Below, one piece after another: positions 49,806 to 60,130 of a stretch of DNA of 64,000 nt; position 1 is the first letter of the stretch, and every line of letters starts with the position of its first letter. Both the position numbers and the translations under genes were made by a program. Below the pieces are notes generated by a model, which ran no database searches, had not been told where the DNA came from, and worked only from the letters and a program-made list of their open reading frames with translations. Source of the stretch: Flammeovirgaceae bacterium (GTDB lineage: Bacteria; Bacteroidota; Bacteroidia; Cytophagales; Cyclobacteriaceae); contig JADJRT010000012.1 of the NCBI GenBank assembly GCA_016712035.1, positions 70,593 to 134,592 on the forward strand. The letters run 5' to 3'.

Positions 49806-52448
49806 ATGATTAAAAAAATTATAAGACTTTGTAGCGTTACTCTTTCAATCCTTTTTTTCATTGTATCGTCAGATGCACTTGGGCAGGTAAGCGGTATTTT
49901 AGTTGATGAACAAAGTGGTAAGCCAATTAGTAAAGCAAGTATATTTATTAACAACACTTCGCTTGCAGTATTAACGAACGACAAGGGGGAGTTCGCTCTC
50001 GATGGGATAGCTCCTGGCTTTGTTGAACTGGTGATCTACCGCGATGGGTATAAACTATTTAAATCTTCCATCCCATTCAGGTTGATAAAGCATTCAAATT
50101 AAATCTTAAGCTAGCCAATGATAGTAGTCCTAAGGCAGGAAAACCCAAACAAGATGCCGAGTACAAATCAAATCTTCAGTGGTTTGAACGGGCCTTGTTG
50201 AGGCGAATGATAATGCCATTTCATGCCGTATTACCTATCCAAAAAACTTTTCTATATCCACACTGGGCGATTTACTCGAAGTAAGCTCTGCCGAACCGTT
50301 GGTGGTTGAAAATAATTCATTGGGTTATAAGGTCACTTGTTACCTGCAAGAGTTTAAGGCCGAAGTAGAGAATATCACTTTCGCGGGAGCATTAAAATTC
50401 GACACACTCACAACTAAAGATCCGGAACTAAAAAAAAACTGGGAACGGAACCGATTGATTGCCTATTGGGGATCGGGTCAGCATTTTTTTCATACCCTAG
50501 TGAAAGGCACCACAACGGATGAAGGATTTGTTTTATTTGACGCGAATAAGAAGTCTATTAATCCTGAGTCAATTGTTTCCACTGGCAAAATGCCGGAATA
50601 CAGAAGTATTTCCCTTGTCGGAGAAACGACCATCACCTTTCAGATGGAATCGATGGAGACGGGGGTGAAAACAAAAAATCCGGAACAAACCTCTACACTC
50701 GTTTCGTTGGGTGCCATTGATGTTACACCGGATGGGATCTTGTTTAATCCGCGTTCGCTAAAATGGAAAGGACATTTAAGCAAGGAACGGTTGGCTTCTA
50801 TGGTTCCTCAAAACTATGTTCCCACGGCCTCGTTGGAGAGCGAAAAAGTTGATTGGAAAAACTTTTCCCTTTTACGAGAGAAAGCGTACTTACATCTGGA
50901 TAGAGATTATTATTATCCACGCGAAACCATTTGGTTGAAGGCGTATATGGGCTATAGTATGACAGCCCTTCGCGACACATTAAGTCATACTTTGTATGTT
51001 GAATTAATCTCACCGGATAAAAAAATTATAGATAGTAAAGTTTATCCGATTAAAGCGGGCGTATCGTGGGGCGAATTAGCCCTGAGCGAAAAGCTTGTGC
51101 CGGGTCAATACTACCTGCGAGCCTATACAAACTGGATGCGTAACTATGGAGACAGTGCACTTTTTGTACGCGCTATACCGATATTAGATTTCAATCAAAA
51201 TATTGAGTATGAAGAAGAAAATAATGTAGAAGTAAAAAGCTCGGAGGTACTACTGTCAATAGAAAAAAATAGTTTTAAAGTTCGAGATCCTATTGCATTG
51301 CAGGTCATTGTAATGGATGAAAAAGGAAATCCTGAAAAAGCAAACTTATCTGTTTCGGTTACCGATGCCGTTGCTTCAATCCCAATGTATCCGGCATCCA
51401 TCACCTCACCAAAATCTCTTAGTATCGAATCGCTCGAAGTGTCAAATAAGTATTTTGAAGAGGTCACTTATTTTATGGAACGGGGCCTCAGTTTTAGTGG
51501 CGTAGTTAAAGATGCCAAAAATGTTCCTACACCAGCCAGAATCCAGGTTATTCAAGGGAACATGGATAATCTTATTAATCTCGAAACCGATGATAAGGGT
51601 GAGTTTTTAATTACTGGTTTAAAGTATGTTGACTCCATGGTCTTTGCTTTTCAACCAACAAATAAGAAAGGAAAACTACTGCCGAAAGTTGAATTAATTC
51701 CAAGAGTCATTCCGCCATTAAGTTTTAAAACCCCGGCAATCCCACTTAAGTACAGACAGGATAACGCTATGCAACGGATTCAAAATACCTATCAGGCCGG
51801 TGAGCAGGTTCGGGTATTAGATGCTGTTGAGATCGCAGGAAAAAAAATCGAGACCTTGGATGAGAAGAAGGATATCCGAATTTATGGAACCCCAAACTAT
51901 ACGGTAACGGGTGATAAGTTGGGCGGCACGGTTGCTGGAATGAATCTTTTAGTTGCTTTGCAAGGAAAAGTGCCGGGCTTACGGGTAACAGAGGTAGTGG
52001 ATGCAGGTGGGTTGCGTACGGTAAAAGTACAGATACGTGGGGCCTCGAGTTTAACGGGAGATACAGAGCCGTTGATTCTTGTTGATGGCGTTCCCTTTCC
52101 GGATGCCAATAGTTTGTTCTCCATTGATCCCAGTATGGTGGATAGAATTGAAGTGGTTACCAGTGCATCCCCGCAATTTGGTAGTCGTGGAACCAATGGA
52201 GTGATTTCAATTTTTATGAAGACGGGGTATAGTGCCCAAGGCGAAGTGCAGAAGAATTATATCTCATATAAAATTCCGTGCTTCGAACAACTATTTTTTG
52301 GAAACCAAATTTGCTGACGGATGAAACTGGAAAAACCTCAGTTCAATTTTATGCGGCTGATCTGGTGACCCGCTATAGAATTGTGGTGGAAGGAGTGACC
52401 GAATCGGGGCGCCCAGTTCGTGCGGTAAAATATGTTACCGTTGAATAG
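49806..52448 (+). CDS. CarboxypepD-reg / macroglobulin-like / TonB-plug protein (paralogue 2)
   Basis: About 880 codons with breaks near 50075, 50205 and 52270. Signal peptide region: LCSVTLSILFFIVSSDALGQ. Same domain order as paralogue 1: VSGILVDEQSGKPISKA, LGYKVTCYLQEFKAEVENI, YLHLDRDYYYPRETIWLKAY, YYLRAYTNWMRNYGDSA, then a plug (LLVALQGKVPGLRVTEV, VQIRGASSLTGDTEPLILVD, MVDRIEVVTSASPQFGSRGT) and a C-terminal domain that, after the last correction, reads VQFYAADLVTRYRIVVEGV. It ends one base before the convergent priA stop. ATG at 49806 follows an A/T-rich leader. A tandem duplication, diverged along the whole length. Confidence 0.78.
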
Positions 52449-54963
52449 TTAAGCCGGATCTACATCAAAGACAATCTTTACACTCCGGTATTCTTTTACT
52501 TGTTGTAACTCCGAGGCGATTTGTTGCAGGGTAGTTTTGATGCTATTTAATTTTCCCTGATCGCGCCTAATCTTCAGCAACGCCAACATCAGATATTCAT
52601 TTCTGATTTTTGAAATCATGGGCTCACCGGGCCCCATAATTTTAATTCCTTTCAGAGAGGTCTTTAATAGATCTACGTAAGTATCGGCTGCGGCCTGTAC
52701 AACTTTTTTATCGGCATGCTTGAGTGTAATTTCAATTAACCGACTGTAGGGAGGATAAAGATGTTCTTCGCGGTCGCATAGTTGATCTTCAATAAAGCCA
52801 ATCACATTATTTTCAATCACATAATTGAATAGGGGATGCTTTGGGTTGGAGGTTTGTAAAATTACTTTGCCCCGCTTTTCTCTCCGCCCAGCCCGGCCAC
52901 TTACTTGCGTGATTAATTGAAAGGCTCTTTCGTAGGATCGAAAATCCGGAAAGTGCATCATGCGATCGGTGTCAAAAACACCCACCAAACTTACCCGATC
53001 AAAATCCAATCCCTTCGTTACCATTTGAGTTCCCACCAAAATATCCGTCTCACCACTCTCAAATCCTTCCATAATATTTTCATATCCCGATCGCGACCGC
53101 GTAGTATCTAAATCCATACGCTGAATTTTAGCATCCGGAAAATGAAGCTTCAACTCTTCCTCTAATTTTTCGGTGCCGTAGCCAAGGGTAAGTATTCTCT
53201 TTGAACTACAGGTAGGGCATTGATTCGGCAACTCTTCGCGATAACCGCAATAATGACAAATTAATGCATGCCGGTATTGATGGTAGGTAAGACTGACGGC
53301 ACAATTGATACACTTGGGTACCCAGTGGCAATCTTCGCATTGTACCAACGGAGAGTAGCCTCTTCGATTTTGAAATAAGATCACTTGTTCTTTATTGTCA
53401 AGAGCTCCTTGAATTTCTTTTAATAAACGGAAAGAAAATTCACCTTTATTAGTCTTTCTCTTTTTTTTCCTAGGATAGATCTGCAAAAACTATTTCGGGC
53501 AGTTGCGCTTCTCCGAATCGTTGCGCTAATGAAACCAAACCATAACGCCCGCCTTTAGCCTGGTAGAATGATTCAGCCGAAGGGGTAGCACTACCTAACA
53601 AAACTTTGGCATGATGAATTTGCGCCATCACCATGGCCACATCGCGGGCGTGGTAGCGGGGGGCAGGGTCGTGTTGTTTATAGGATGCATCGTGCTCTTC
53701 ATCTACAATAATTAAACTCAGATTATCGAAGGGAAGAAACACAGCCGATCGCACTCCAATAATAAATCGAAACTTACCCGTAAGAATTCCATTCCATACC
53801 TCTACCCGTTCATTATCAGAAAACTTAGAGTGATAAACGCCCATTTCACTCCCAAACATTTTCTTGAGCCGATGAACAATTTGTGTGGTAAGCGCGATTT
53901 CGGGAAGCAGATACAAAACCTGCGAGCCACCTTCGAGCGCCTTGCGAATAAGATCTATATAAATTTCAGTTTTACCACTTCCGGTTACCCCATGCAAAAG
54001 CGCAATGCTTTGTGTCTCAAAACTGTGCATAATTTCGTTGCGCGCTTGCTCCTGTAATTCACTCAACAACACAGGATGTTCATGGGCATTATCGGGAAAG
54101 CCGAACCGAGGCACAATCACGTCAAACTCCTCCAATACTTTGTGTTTGATTAACGTGTTCACCGAAGATTCTGAGATTTCTGCATCCAGCAATTGAGATT
54201 TGGCCAGCCCGGTTTGATTGAGTTCCGGATGTGAAAACACCGGTATTTCCTGCAGGTATTTTAGCAACACCGCTTCTTGTTTTGGCTTGGCCGATAAAGT
54301 TTCAAATAATGCTTCGAGCTTTTTCTTAGCTATATACTCGGCATGAATGCGCAGGTGTTTTTCTGTTTTAGGCTTGAACTTTTCTTTTACTTCTTCATAG
54401 ATAATAATCGCTTCCTTGGCCGACAATGATTTTAAAAGATGGTAGATAGATTTGGTGTTTAGCAGCTTAGCAGCTTCGGTATACGTAAGCGTGTTCCCTT
54501 TCAGGCGATCGAGCAGTAGCCGTTCTTTTTCAGAAAAATCAAACGTAGAATCTTCGAGATCAAACCCGGGCCTCAGTTGGATCATCGATTCACTGGAAAG
54601 TTTAAGTCCTGAGGGCAAGGCGGCTTGTATTACTTCACCCAACGTGCAGAGATAGTAATCGGCCATCCATTGATACAACTTAAATTGTGGCTCATAGATT
54701 ACTTCACTTATATCCAGTACGTCTAAAATGTACTTGGCTTCGTAGTCTTTTGGAGGTTGGGTATGCAATTCCGCGACTATGCCCGTAAGAATTTTCTTCT
54801 GGCCAAAAGGTACAATTACCCGGTGCCCTTTTTTTATAGACTGATTGAAGGCGGTGGGAACCCGGTAGGTAAAAAGTTTTGGAATGGGTACGGGCAATAC
54901 AACTTCAGCAAAATAAGTATCGCTTATGGGGCTGTCAAATAAATCGGCACTTGGGTTGTTCAT
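52449..54963 (-). CDS. priA: Primosomal protein N' (PriA helicase), frameshifted
   Basis: About 838 residues. An N-terminal DNA-binding region (PVPIPKLFTYRVP) is followed by DEXH helicase motifs: LLHGVTGSGKTEIYIDLI (Walker A), LLPEIALTTQIVHRLK, IVDEEHDASYK, VLLGSATPSAESF, and zinc-binding Cys in CEDCHWVPKCINCAVSLTYH and CHYCGYREELPNQCPTC. Helicase tail QVSGRAGRREKRGKVILQT. The frame breaks at ~53476 in a homopolymer run (TTTTTTTTCC on the plus strand), joining PEIVFADLS to RKKKRKTNKGEFSF. PriA reloads the replisome at stalled forks. The break is an error, since the two halves are otherwise complete. Confidence 0.95.
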
Positions 54964-55062
54964 CGCTTGTGTAGCCGCTAAGTTAACTGAATTCGAGGTT
55001 TCTTTTAATGATTAATTTCGGAAACGATAACCGTATTTTTTTTGAATTTATTTTGATCCTGA

Positions 55063-55094
55063 TTTGTTGAGTGGAAGTTGATCTTGGTAGTTTG
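55063..55094 (+). promoter_or_regulatory. Candidate Bacteroidota-type promoter for the dioxygenase gene
   Basis: TTTG at 55063-55066 and TAGTTTG at 55088-55094 (21 bases between) approximate the Bacteroidota -33 TTTG and -7 TAnnTTTG boxes, lacking one T. They lie 25 bases upstream of the ATG at 55119. Weak call, based on consensus only. Confidence 0.3.
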
Positions 55095-55118
55095 AGTTAA
55101 TCATACGTAGATTTTATA

Positions 55119-55934
55119 ATGAATACATTAAAGTCATTTAAGAAAGTAATGGATGAGTTGTCATCCTCAGAAATAGCCCCGGCTTTGTTTATTGGGCACG
55201 GTAGCCCCATGAATGCAATAGAGCAGAATGAATATAATCGGTCATGGGCAGAACTTGGACAAAAACTCCCGCGGCCCAAGGCTATTCTTACCATCTCGGC
55301 ACATTGGCTTACGCGCGATACCCGGGTAACAGCTATGGAGCGACCTCAAACCATTCACGATTTTGGAGGCTTTCCCCAAGCCTTGTTTGATCAGCAATAT
55401 CCGGCACCCGGTGCGCCTGATTTTGCGGCTTTAACTCAAGAACTGGTCACCAAAACAAATGTGCAATATGATTTGGAGTGGGGCCTCGACCATGGCACCT
55501 GGAGTTTTCTGTTGCCCATGTATCCACAGGCCGATATTCCAGTGTTTCAACTAAGTCTGGATTATTATAAACCGATGCGATATCACTACGAGTTGGCGCG
55601 CGAACTCCGGGAACTTCGCAAGAAAGGAGTGTTGATTATTGGCAGTGGTAATATTGTACACAACTTACGCATGATGAATTTTTCAGGCGAGCCGTACGAG
55701 TGGGCAACCGAATTTGATGAGAAGATTAAATCTTATTTGCAAGATCAAAATCATGAAGCGATTATTCAGTATGATCAGTTAGAGGCAGCAAAGCTGGCTG
55801 TGCCCACCACGATCATTATCTGCCTTTTGCTCTATGCTATCGCTCAGCAAGACAAAGATGAGTCGCTTACTTTCTTCAATGAAAAAACAGAAATGGGATC
55901 AGTAAGCATGCGGTCTTTTATCTTGTCACCGTAA
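55119..55934 (+). CDS. LigB-type extradiol dioxygenase (YgiD-like)
   Basis: A 271-residue protein of the 4,5-DOPA-extradiol/LigB class. Metal-ligand His blocks: FIGHGSPMNA, ISAHWLTR and GLDHGTWSFL. The last block normally reads VPTPDHYLPLLYA; here it reads VPTTIIICLLLYA, but correcting a compensating indel pair near 55812 and 55830 gives VPTTDHYLPLLYAIA. So the catalytic His is almost certainly present in the real gene. E. coli YgiD opens aromatic catechols such as DOPA in vitro; the native substrate here is unknown. ATG at 55119 chosen; the first 19 residues are extra compared with many members. Confidence 0.85.
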   Translation: MNTLKSFKKVMDELSSSEIAPALFIGHGSPMNAIEQNEYNRSWAELGQKLPRPKAILTISAHWLTRDTRVTAMERPQTIHDFGGFPQALFDQQYPAPGAPDFAALTQELVTKTNVQYDLEWGLDHGTWSFLLPMYPQADIPVFQLSLDYYKPMRYHYELARELRELRKKGVLIIGSGNIVHNLRMMNFSGEPYEWATEFDEKIKSYLQDQNHEAIIQYDQLEAAKLAVPTTIIICLLLYAIAQQDKDESLTFFNEKTEMGSVSMRSFILSP

Positions 55935-55949
55935 GCATTAGGTCTTGAA

Positions 55950-56965
55950 TTACTTCAAGGCGTCAATGGCTTTTTGCAAAGTCTCATCAATTCCTGTAGC
56001 AATACCAGTAGTTGAATTTTTACTGTAAATATCAGGGGCTAATCCAATTCCTTCATACGATTTGCCATCAGCTAATTGAACTTTTTGCGGTACGAGTGAA
56101 TAAAACCAACCGTTGGCTAATTCTCTTCCTATCATTGTTCCATGTGCACCGTTAGTTGTATCCCCTATGATCGTAACATTCGGCAGGGTTCCGAAGGCCA
56201 TCACTGTGCGCTCGCCAGCACTAATAGTATAACGATCAGTAAGAACCATTATAGGTTTGTTCACATATTCACCCTTGGGCTGAATATTCCATTCATACCA
56301 ATTGTCAAAGTCGTTGGGCCTGTGCCATTTTTGGTTTTACTCTTAAATACAAAGCGCGTTTGATCGGTCAGCCGGCCTATTTCAGAAAAGCAGTAGGTAA
56401 AATCCCCACCTTTGATTATGACGTAAGTCAATAACATAGCCATTACATCCGGATATTCATTTAGAAAATCGTTGAGCATGAAAAAATTATCGGCCACATA
56501 ATCAAAATAGATATAGGCCACATTTTCATTTTTTATTTTTCCATAGATATAGCTATTCTCTTCACCTTCCTTAAATCCATTTTCGAGATAGCTTTTTGTA
56601 ATCGGAATACTGAAGAGTTCGTCATCAATAAGTTCTCTTCTTATTTTGTTTGAATAAAAAATATCTCTGCCAGGAGCGGTTAAGCTCACATGCCCATCAT
56701 CAAATGTTGCTAACATTTGAGAAAGTATGCTAAATAGTTCAGCATCGGTAGTGGTGGTATTTACCATGGGGCGATAGGTATTGTAGGCAGCTTGCCAATC
56801 AATATTTCTTTCTTCAAAGGGTGCGTATTCCTCATTATACGTGGTCCATAAATTTTCAAAAATGGCTTCCGGATTATTGGCAGGAGGCTCAATAAAAATT
56901 TTTTCGCACCCCATCAGAGTAACAAATAGTATCGCGAGGGCTATTATTTTCTTTATAGGTTGCAT
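55950..56965 (-). CDS. S41-family lipoprotein protease (C-terminal processing type), frameshifted
   Basis: About 339 residues. Lipoprotein start IALAILFVTLMGCEKIF. The body has DWQAAYNTYRPMV, then LSQMLATFDDGHVSLTAPG (the region before a PDZ-like part), then a compensating indel pair at ~56410-56440 that restores NGYVIDLRHNQGGDFTY, and one more near 56318 that restores NDFDNWYEWNIQPKGEYV. The catalytic block MVLTDRYTISAGERTVMAF follows; Ser in TISAGE is the nucleophile, and the Lys dyad partner is not clearly placed. A peptidase of the S41 type in the periplasm or outer membrane. Next to a beta-barrel-like gene on the same strand (three bases apart). Confidence 0.75.
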
Positions 56966-56968
56966 GTT

Positions 56969-57790
56969 TTAAAATTTTAAGTTTCCTGAGAGCTGTAGTG
57001 CGTTGCGAAAGGAAAGTATATTTCTGGGTAGATTGACATGGATAAACTCAAAGGTATAACCGGCACCCAATTCCAATTTTTTGTTCAAACTATAGGTGTA
57101 CTTAATTTCTAAATCAAAAGTTTGCAGTTTATTCCAGGTTACCAGCTGCCCATCGCCCAAATATGCCATAAAGGTTTTGAGGCCAGAGTGAGAACTGATG
57201 TTTTCAATAAACGTATCGTCATTGACCAAATAAGGAGAACGCGAAAGCCAGGATACGAATGGCAATTGAAGCGTTGTAGTCAAATAGCTTTTTTCATTAA
57301 TGGTAAACTTATCTTGGGCAAAGGCTCCTAGACTTAAAGTTGAAAAGTATCCAAAATTGCTAAACCGGCCATATACATAATTCATAGCTTGTATATTGGT
57401 GGAAAAAATCCCGCCAACGGTGAGCGTTGATTTTTCAGTTTTATCTATTTTCTTCCCAAGTAAATAATCGAGATCAACTAGATTAAAGTTATGTGGATAG
57501 GCCATTTGAAGTTCACCATATTCTGTAAATTCATAAGGGCTCGATACCATCGGATCAAAATTCGCATAGTTTAATCGGACTTTCTGAAACCATGTAGCTT
57601 CCCGAGTATATTCCAACCCTAAGTTTAGCATCGTAAAATCGGTGTGGATAAAAGGAGAAAAGATCAAATCCTGACGGGCGATATAGCCAGTTCCAAGATT
57701 TAAGGACAATATGTTTTTCTTTGTTGCATCCTGGGCCTGACTATTAATGGTGATGCCCCATACAAGCACTAAGAGCAATTTAATTTTCAT
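56969..57790 (-). CDS. Predicted outer-membrane beta-barrel protein
   Basis: A 273-residue protein with signal peptide IKLLLVLVWGITINSQAQ. The mature chain has alternating polar and aromatic residues over about 12 strands (ILSLNLGTGYI, MLNLGLEYT, FQKVRLNYANF, STLTVGGIFST, YLTTTLQLPFV, FDLEIKYTYSL, LELGAGYTFEFI) and ends ALQLSGNLKF with a terminal Phe, typical of a membrane beta-barrel. No named family recognised. Probably in one transcript with the S41 gene. Frame intact. Function unknown. Confidence 0.6.
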   Translation of the reverse strand: MKIKLLLVLVWGITINSQAQDATKKNILSLNLGTGYIARQDLIFSPFIHTDFTMLNLGLEYTREATWFQKVRLNYANFDPMVSSPYEFTEYGELQMAYPHNFNLVDLDYLLGKKIDKTEKSTLTVGGIFSTNIQAMNYVYGRFSNFGYFSTLSLGAFAQDKFTINEKSYLTTTLQLPFVSWLSRSPYLVNDDTFIENISSHSGLKTFMAYLGDGQLVTWNKLQTFDLEIKYTYSLNKKLELGAGYTFEFIHVNLPRNILSFRNALQLSGNLKF

Positions 57791-58256
57791 ATTATTAGAA
57801 TGTTATTACTGTAAACGCTAGAGCTTTAGGGCTTTGCGTGCGTGGGCGATTTAATTAAAAAATTACATCGGAAACAGATACGATAAACTTTGTAGAAATG
57901 TTTCAACCTATAGTTATCTTTTAATGTAATATATAAAAATGGTTGGTCAGTATTCTTGTAACTCACTCATTTGTAGCTTGATCCATTTTGAGATTTTAAA
58001 ACCACTTTGCTTTAGATACTCGTTTTTCTTAATTCGTTTTTGAGCCTATCAAGGTTCTGTTCGTTTTTTTGTCCACGATATACGGTTTTATCCGAAAGTC
58101 ATACTCATTAAACGTATTGGTAAATATATTTGGTCCCATCAATATTTGCGATGATCGGGTTCTGACCATGCGAGAAGCGCTACTTCACCCGGTGCATAGA
58201 CAACCCGGGAACAGACAATTTCACTTTCTGGCGTTGTTTATAATTTCGCTATCACT
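57791..58256. other. 466-base stretch without a confident gene
   Basis: AT-rich between the barrel gene and the AlkD remnant. A plus-strand reading at about 58069-58281 (LVNIFGPINICDDRVLTM) looks protein-like but matches no family I know and has no good start or ribosome site. It may be debris of a former gene. No hairpin with a T-tract was seen. Confidence 0.4.
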
Positions 58257-58514
58257 TTATTTGCCTTTACTTTTCAAATAGTAATCTTTTTCTTTTTTGC
58301 TAAGATTTTCAATAGAATAACGAAGCATGGTTCGCGGCATTGTTGTCGCATGACTGTCTAAAAAATCAAGTAGAACTAATTTATCTTTTTTGCCAGCTTC
58401 GCGAATCCAACTACCAACGGCTTTTTGAATAAGGTCGGCCCGGGCCTGCCCCCTGGCGTGGCCTGCTTTTGGCAAAACCCTGCTATATACCAGACGCTTT
58501 TGCCTATTGTACAT
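58257..58514 (-). pseudogene. AlkD-like DNA alkylation repair C-terminal remnant
   Basis: The last ~55 residues read LIQKAVGSWIREAGKKDKLV, LLDFLDSHATTMPRTMLRYS and SIENLSKKEKDYYLKSKG, the C-terminal HEAT-repeat end of COG4912 DNA alkylation repair proteins (KAVGWMLREVGK, ATTMPRTMLRYAIE type). The preceding residues (NRQKRLVYSRVLPKAGHARG) do not continue the family, and the other ~170 residues are absent; the next gene starts at 58592. So it is a truncated gene or a deletion product. Confidence 0.65.
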
Positions 58515-58591
58515 TTAAACTGTTGTTCGATTGTCGTATCATAATTTCTGATTCACGATTTATTTAAATGACATAATTATCGTAGTTATTT

Positions 58592-59095
58592 TTAAGTATT
58601 ATTCTTTTCTATAACCGAAATTGATTTTTGCAATAAAATAGAATTTGGTATTGTAATTATTTCCCCCTCATCTGTTTTAAGATGAACAAAAAAATAAGTT
58701 AGGTCAGTGACTTCTCCCTCGAAGGGGTAATCTTTATCTAATACTTTTATCGTAGAACCTATTTTTATGGGATGGTTAAAAAACAACAATAAGCTTGATG
58801 TAACATTTGAGAGCAATGACCATTGAGCAAAAAATGCTATACCTAAGGCTGTTAGAATAGTTCCCACGAAAACAGCAATTTCATTCTGCTCAAGGCCCCA
58901 TATAGCGGATAGTAAAATTGTTGCCGTTATAAAGGAAAAAAGGTGTGTTGCTTTCACAATCATTTTTCTTCTACCGCGCTGTAAATGCGTTTGTTTTAAA
59001 GAGTTGTTGACAACTATTTTGGTTATGTAGTGAGTAATTATGTATCCAGCTATAACTACAACCGTTTCAATGATTTGAATTTTGTATGATTCCAT
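58592..59095 (-). CDS. Small MscS-domain mechanosensitive channel family protein
   Basis: A 167-residue membrane protein. Helices: IIETVVVIAGYIITHYI, LFSFITATILLSAIWGL and VFVGTILTALGIAFFAQWSL. The third helix and the following LLSNVTSSLLLFFNHPIKIGSTIKV correspond to MscS TM3 and the start of its beta domain (GEVTDLTYFFVHLKTDEGEIITIPNSILLQ). The C-terminal alpha/beta cage domain is missing, so it is a short form. It could gate ions under membrane tension; no experimental equivalent known to me. Frame intact. Confidence 0.8.
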   Translation of the reverse strand: MESYKIQIIETVVVIAGYIITHYITKIVVNNSLKQTHLQRGRRKMIVKATHLFSFITATILLSAIWGLEQNEIAVFVGTILTALGIAFFAQWSLLSNVTSSLLLFFNHPIKIGSTIKVLDKDYPFEGEVTDLTYFFVHLKTDEGEIITIPNSILLQKSISVIEKNNT

Positions 59096-59175
59096 AATTT
59101 CAATTTAATTTTGTGTTTTTATCTTATTGTATAACGTTCTTCGGCTGGACGATGAGGCTGATACTTGGTATTTCC

Positions 59176-59763
59176 TTATGGTTGTTCAATTCTGTTATTT
59201 TTCTTGTCCATGTGTAATAGTAGCTTTGCTACTCCCAAATCTATTTTCATGTCGTCTGAAAGATTCAAAAAATATTTGCTCTGCCAACGCTGAGTTTTCT
59301 GTGCTTGTTTGTTGATTGCTAAATCCCAGGTAGGATAAACCCTGATTCCTCGTTTTCCAGCTTTAGTATCATCTGATAAAATTCTTTTTTCGGGCAATAC
59401 CATTTTTGGAAAAATGAAAATCCCAAATTCTTTGTCTTTTCGGGTTGCGATAATGTAAAAATAAAAATCGTCTGAAATGTGAAACGGCTCTGTTATTCCT
59501 TGTCTGTTGCGTTTCCAAATGGTTACAAATTGTCCCAATTTTGTTGGTGTAATCTTCGCTGTTCGAAATTTTACGTTTTGTCCAGCAAGATTAAAAGTAT
59601 GAGCAAAATATTCTTGACTTGCTAATTCACGTTCTATGTTTGAGAGTTCAAGCCCACAGGGATTAAAAATTAGTTTATTAATTAGTTCAATTTCGGAATA
59701 AATAATTTTTGAATTTATCAAATCGGATGGGGGCAGTAGTTTGGACTTTATTACTATGGTCAT
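59176..59763 (-). CDS. MepB-family protein
   Basis: A 195-residue protein resembling S. aureus MepB (encoded beside the MepA multidrug transporter). Recognisable stretches: LASQEYFAHTFNLAGQNVKF, AKITPTKLGQFVTIWKR, FYFYIIATRKDKEFGIFIFP and GKRGIRVYPTWDLAINKQA. The ATG at 59763 overlaps the stop of the upstream membrane gene (ATGA). Biochemical role is not established for the family. It lies in a patch of small accessory genes. Frame intact. Confidence 0.8.
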   Translation of the reverse strand: MTIVIKSKLLPPSDLINSKIIYSEIELINKLIFNPCGLELSNIERELASQEYFAHTFNLAGQNVKFRTAKITPTKLGQFVTIWKRNRQGITEPFHISDDFYFYIIATRKDKEFGIFIFPKMVLPEKRILSDDTKAGKRGIRVYPTWDLAINKQAQKTQRWQSKYFLNLSDDMKIDLGVAKLLLHMDKKNNRIEQP

Positions 59764-60089
59764 TTTGAAAATATATCCTTGTTCCACTTACGAAAATCAT
59801 AATATTTACTTTTGGGCTCTCCCGTCCATCCGTTAATTCCTTTCTTCTTTGGTAAATAATAGGCATGAATGTATAGCGCTGGAATAATGAAACTTGCAAG
59901 TAGGATCATAGATACGTCCCGGCCTAAGAATGTAGAGATGCCACAAATAAGTAAAAGCATTAAGATATATTTTGCCACGCGCCTGATTTTTGGTGTCTGT
60001 TCCTCAAAATGACCCATGAGTATATTACCTAATGCAAATAGTATACTAACGATACCTATTTCAAACCAGAGCGATTCAGTTAACCACAT
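59760..60089 (-). CDS. Small membrane protein, unknown
   Basis: A 109-residue protein with three hydrophobic segments (LWFEIGIVSILFALGNILM, RVAKYILMLLLICGISTFL, SMILLASFIIPALYIHAYYL) and a basic, aromatic C-terminal tail (KSKYYDFRKWNKDIF). No family recognised. Overlaps the MepB-like gene by four bases, so probably co-translated with it. Confidence 0.6.
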   Translation of the reverse strand: MWLTESLWFEIGIVSILFALGNILMGHFEEQTPKIRRVAKYILMLLLICGISTFLGRDVSMILLASFIIPALYIHAYYLPKKKGINGWTGEPKSKYYDFRKWNKDIFSK

Positions 60090-60130
60090 AGTATTTATTT
60101 TATTATTTTATTTCCTTTGTATTCGGTATC

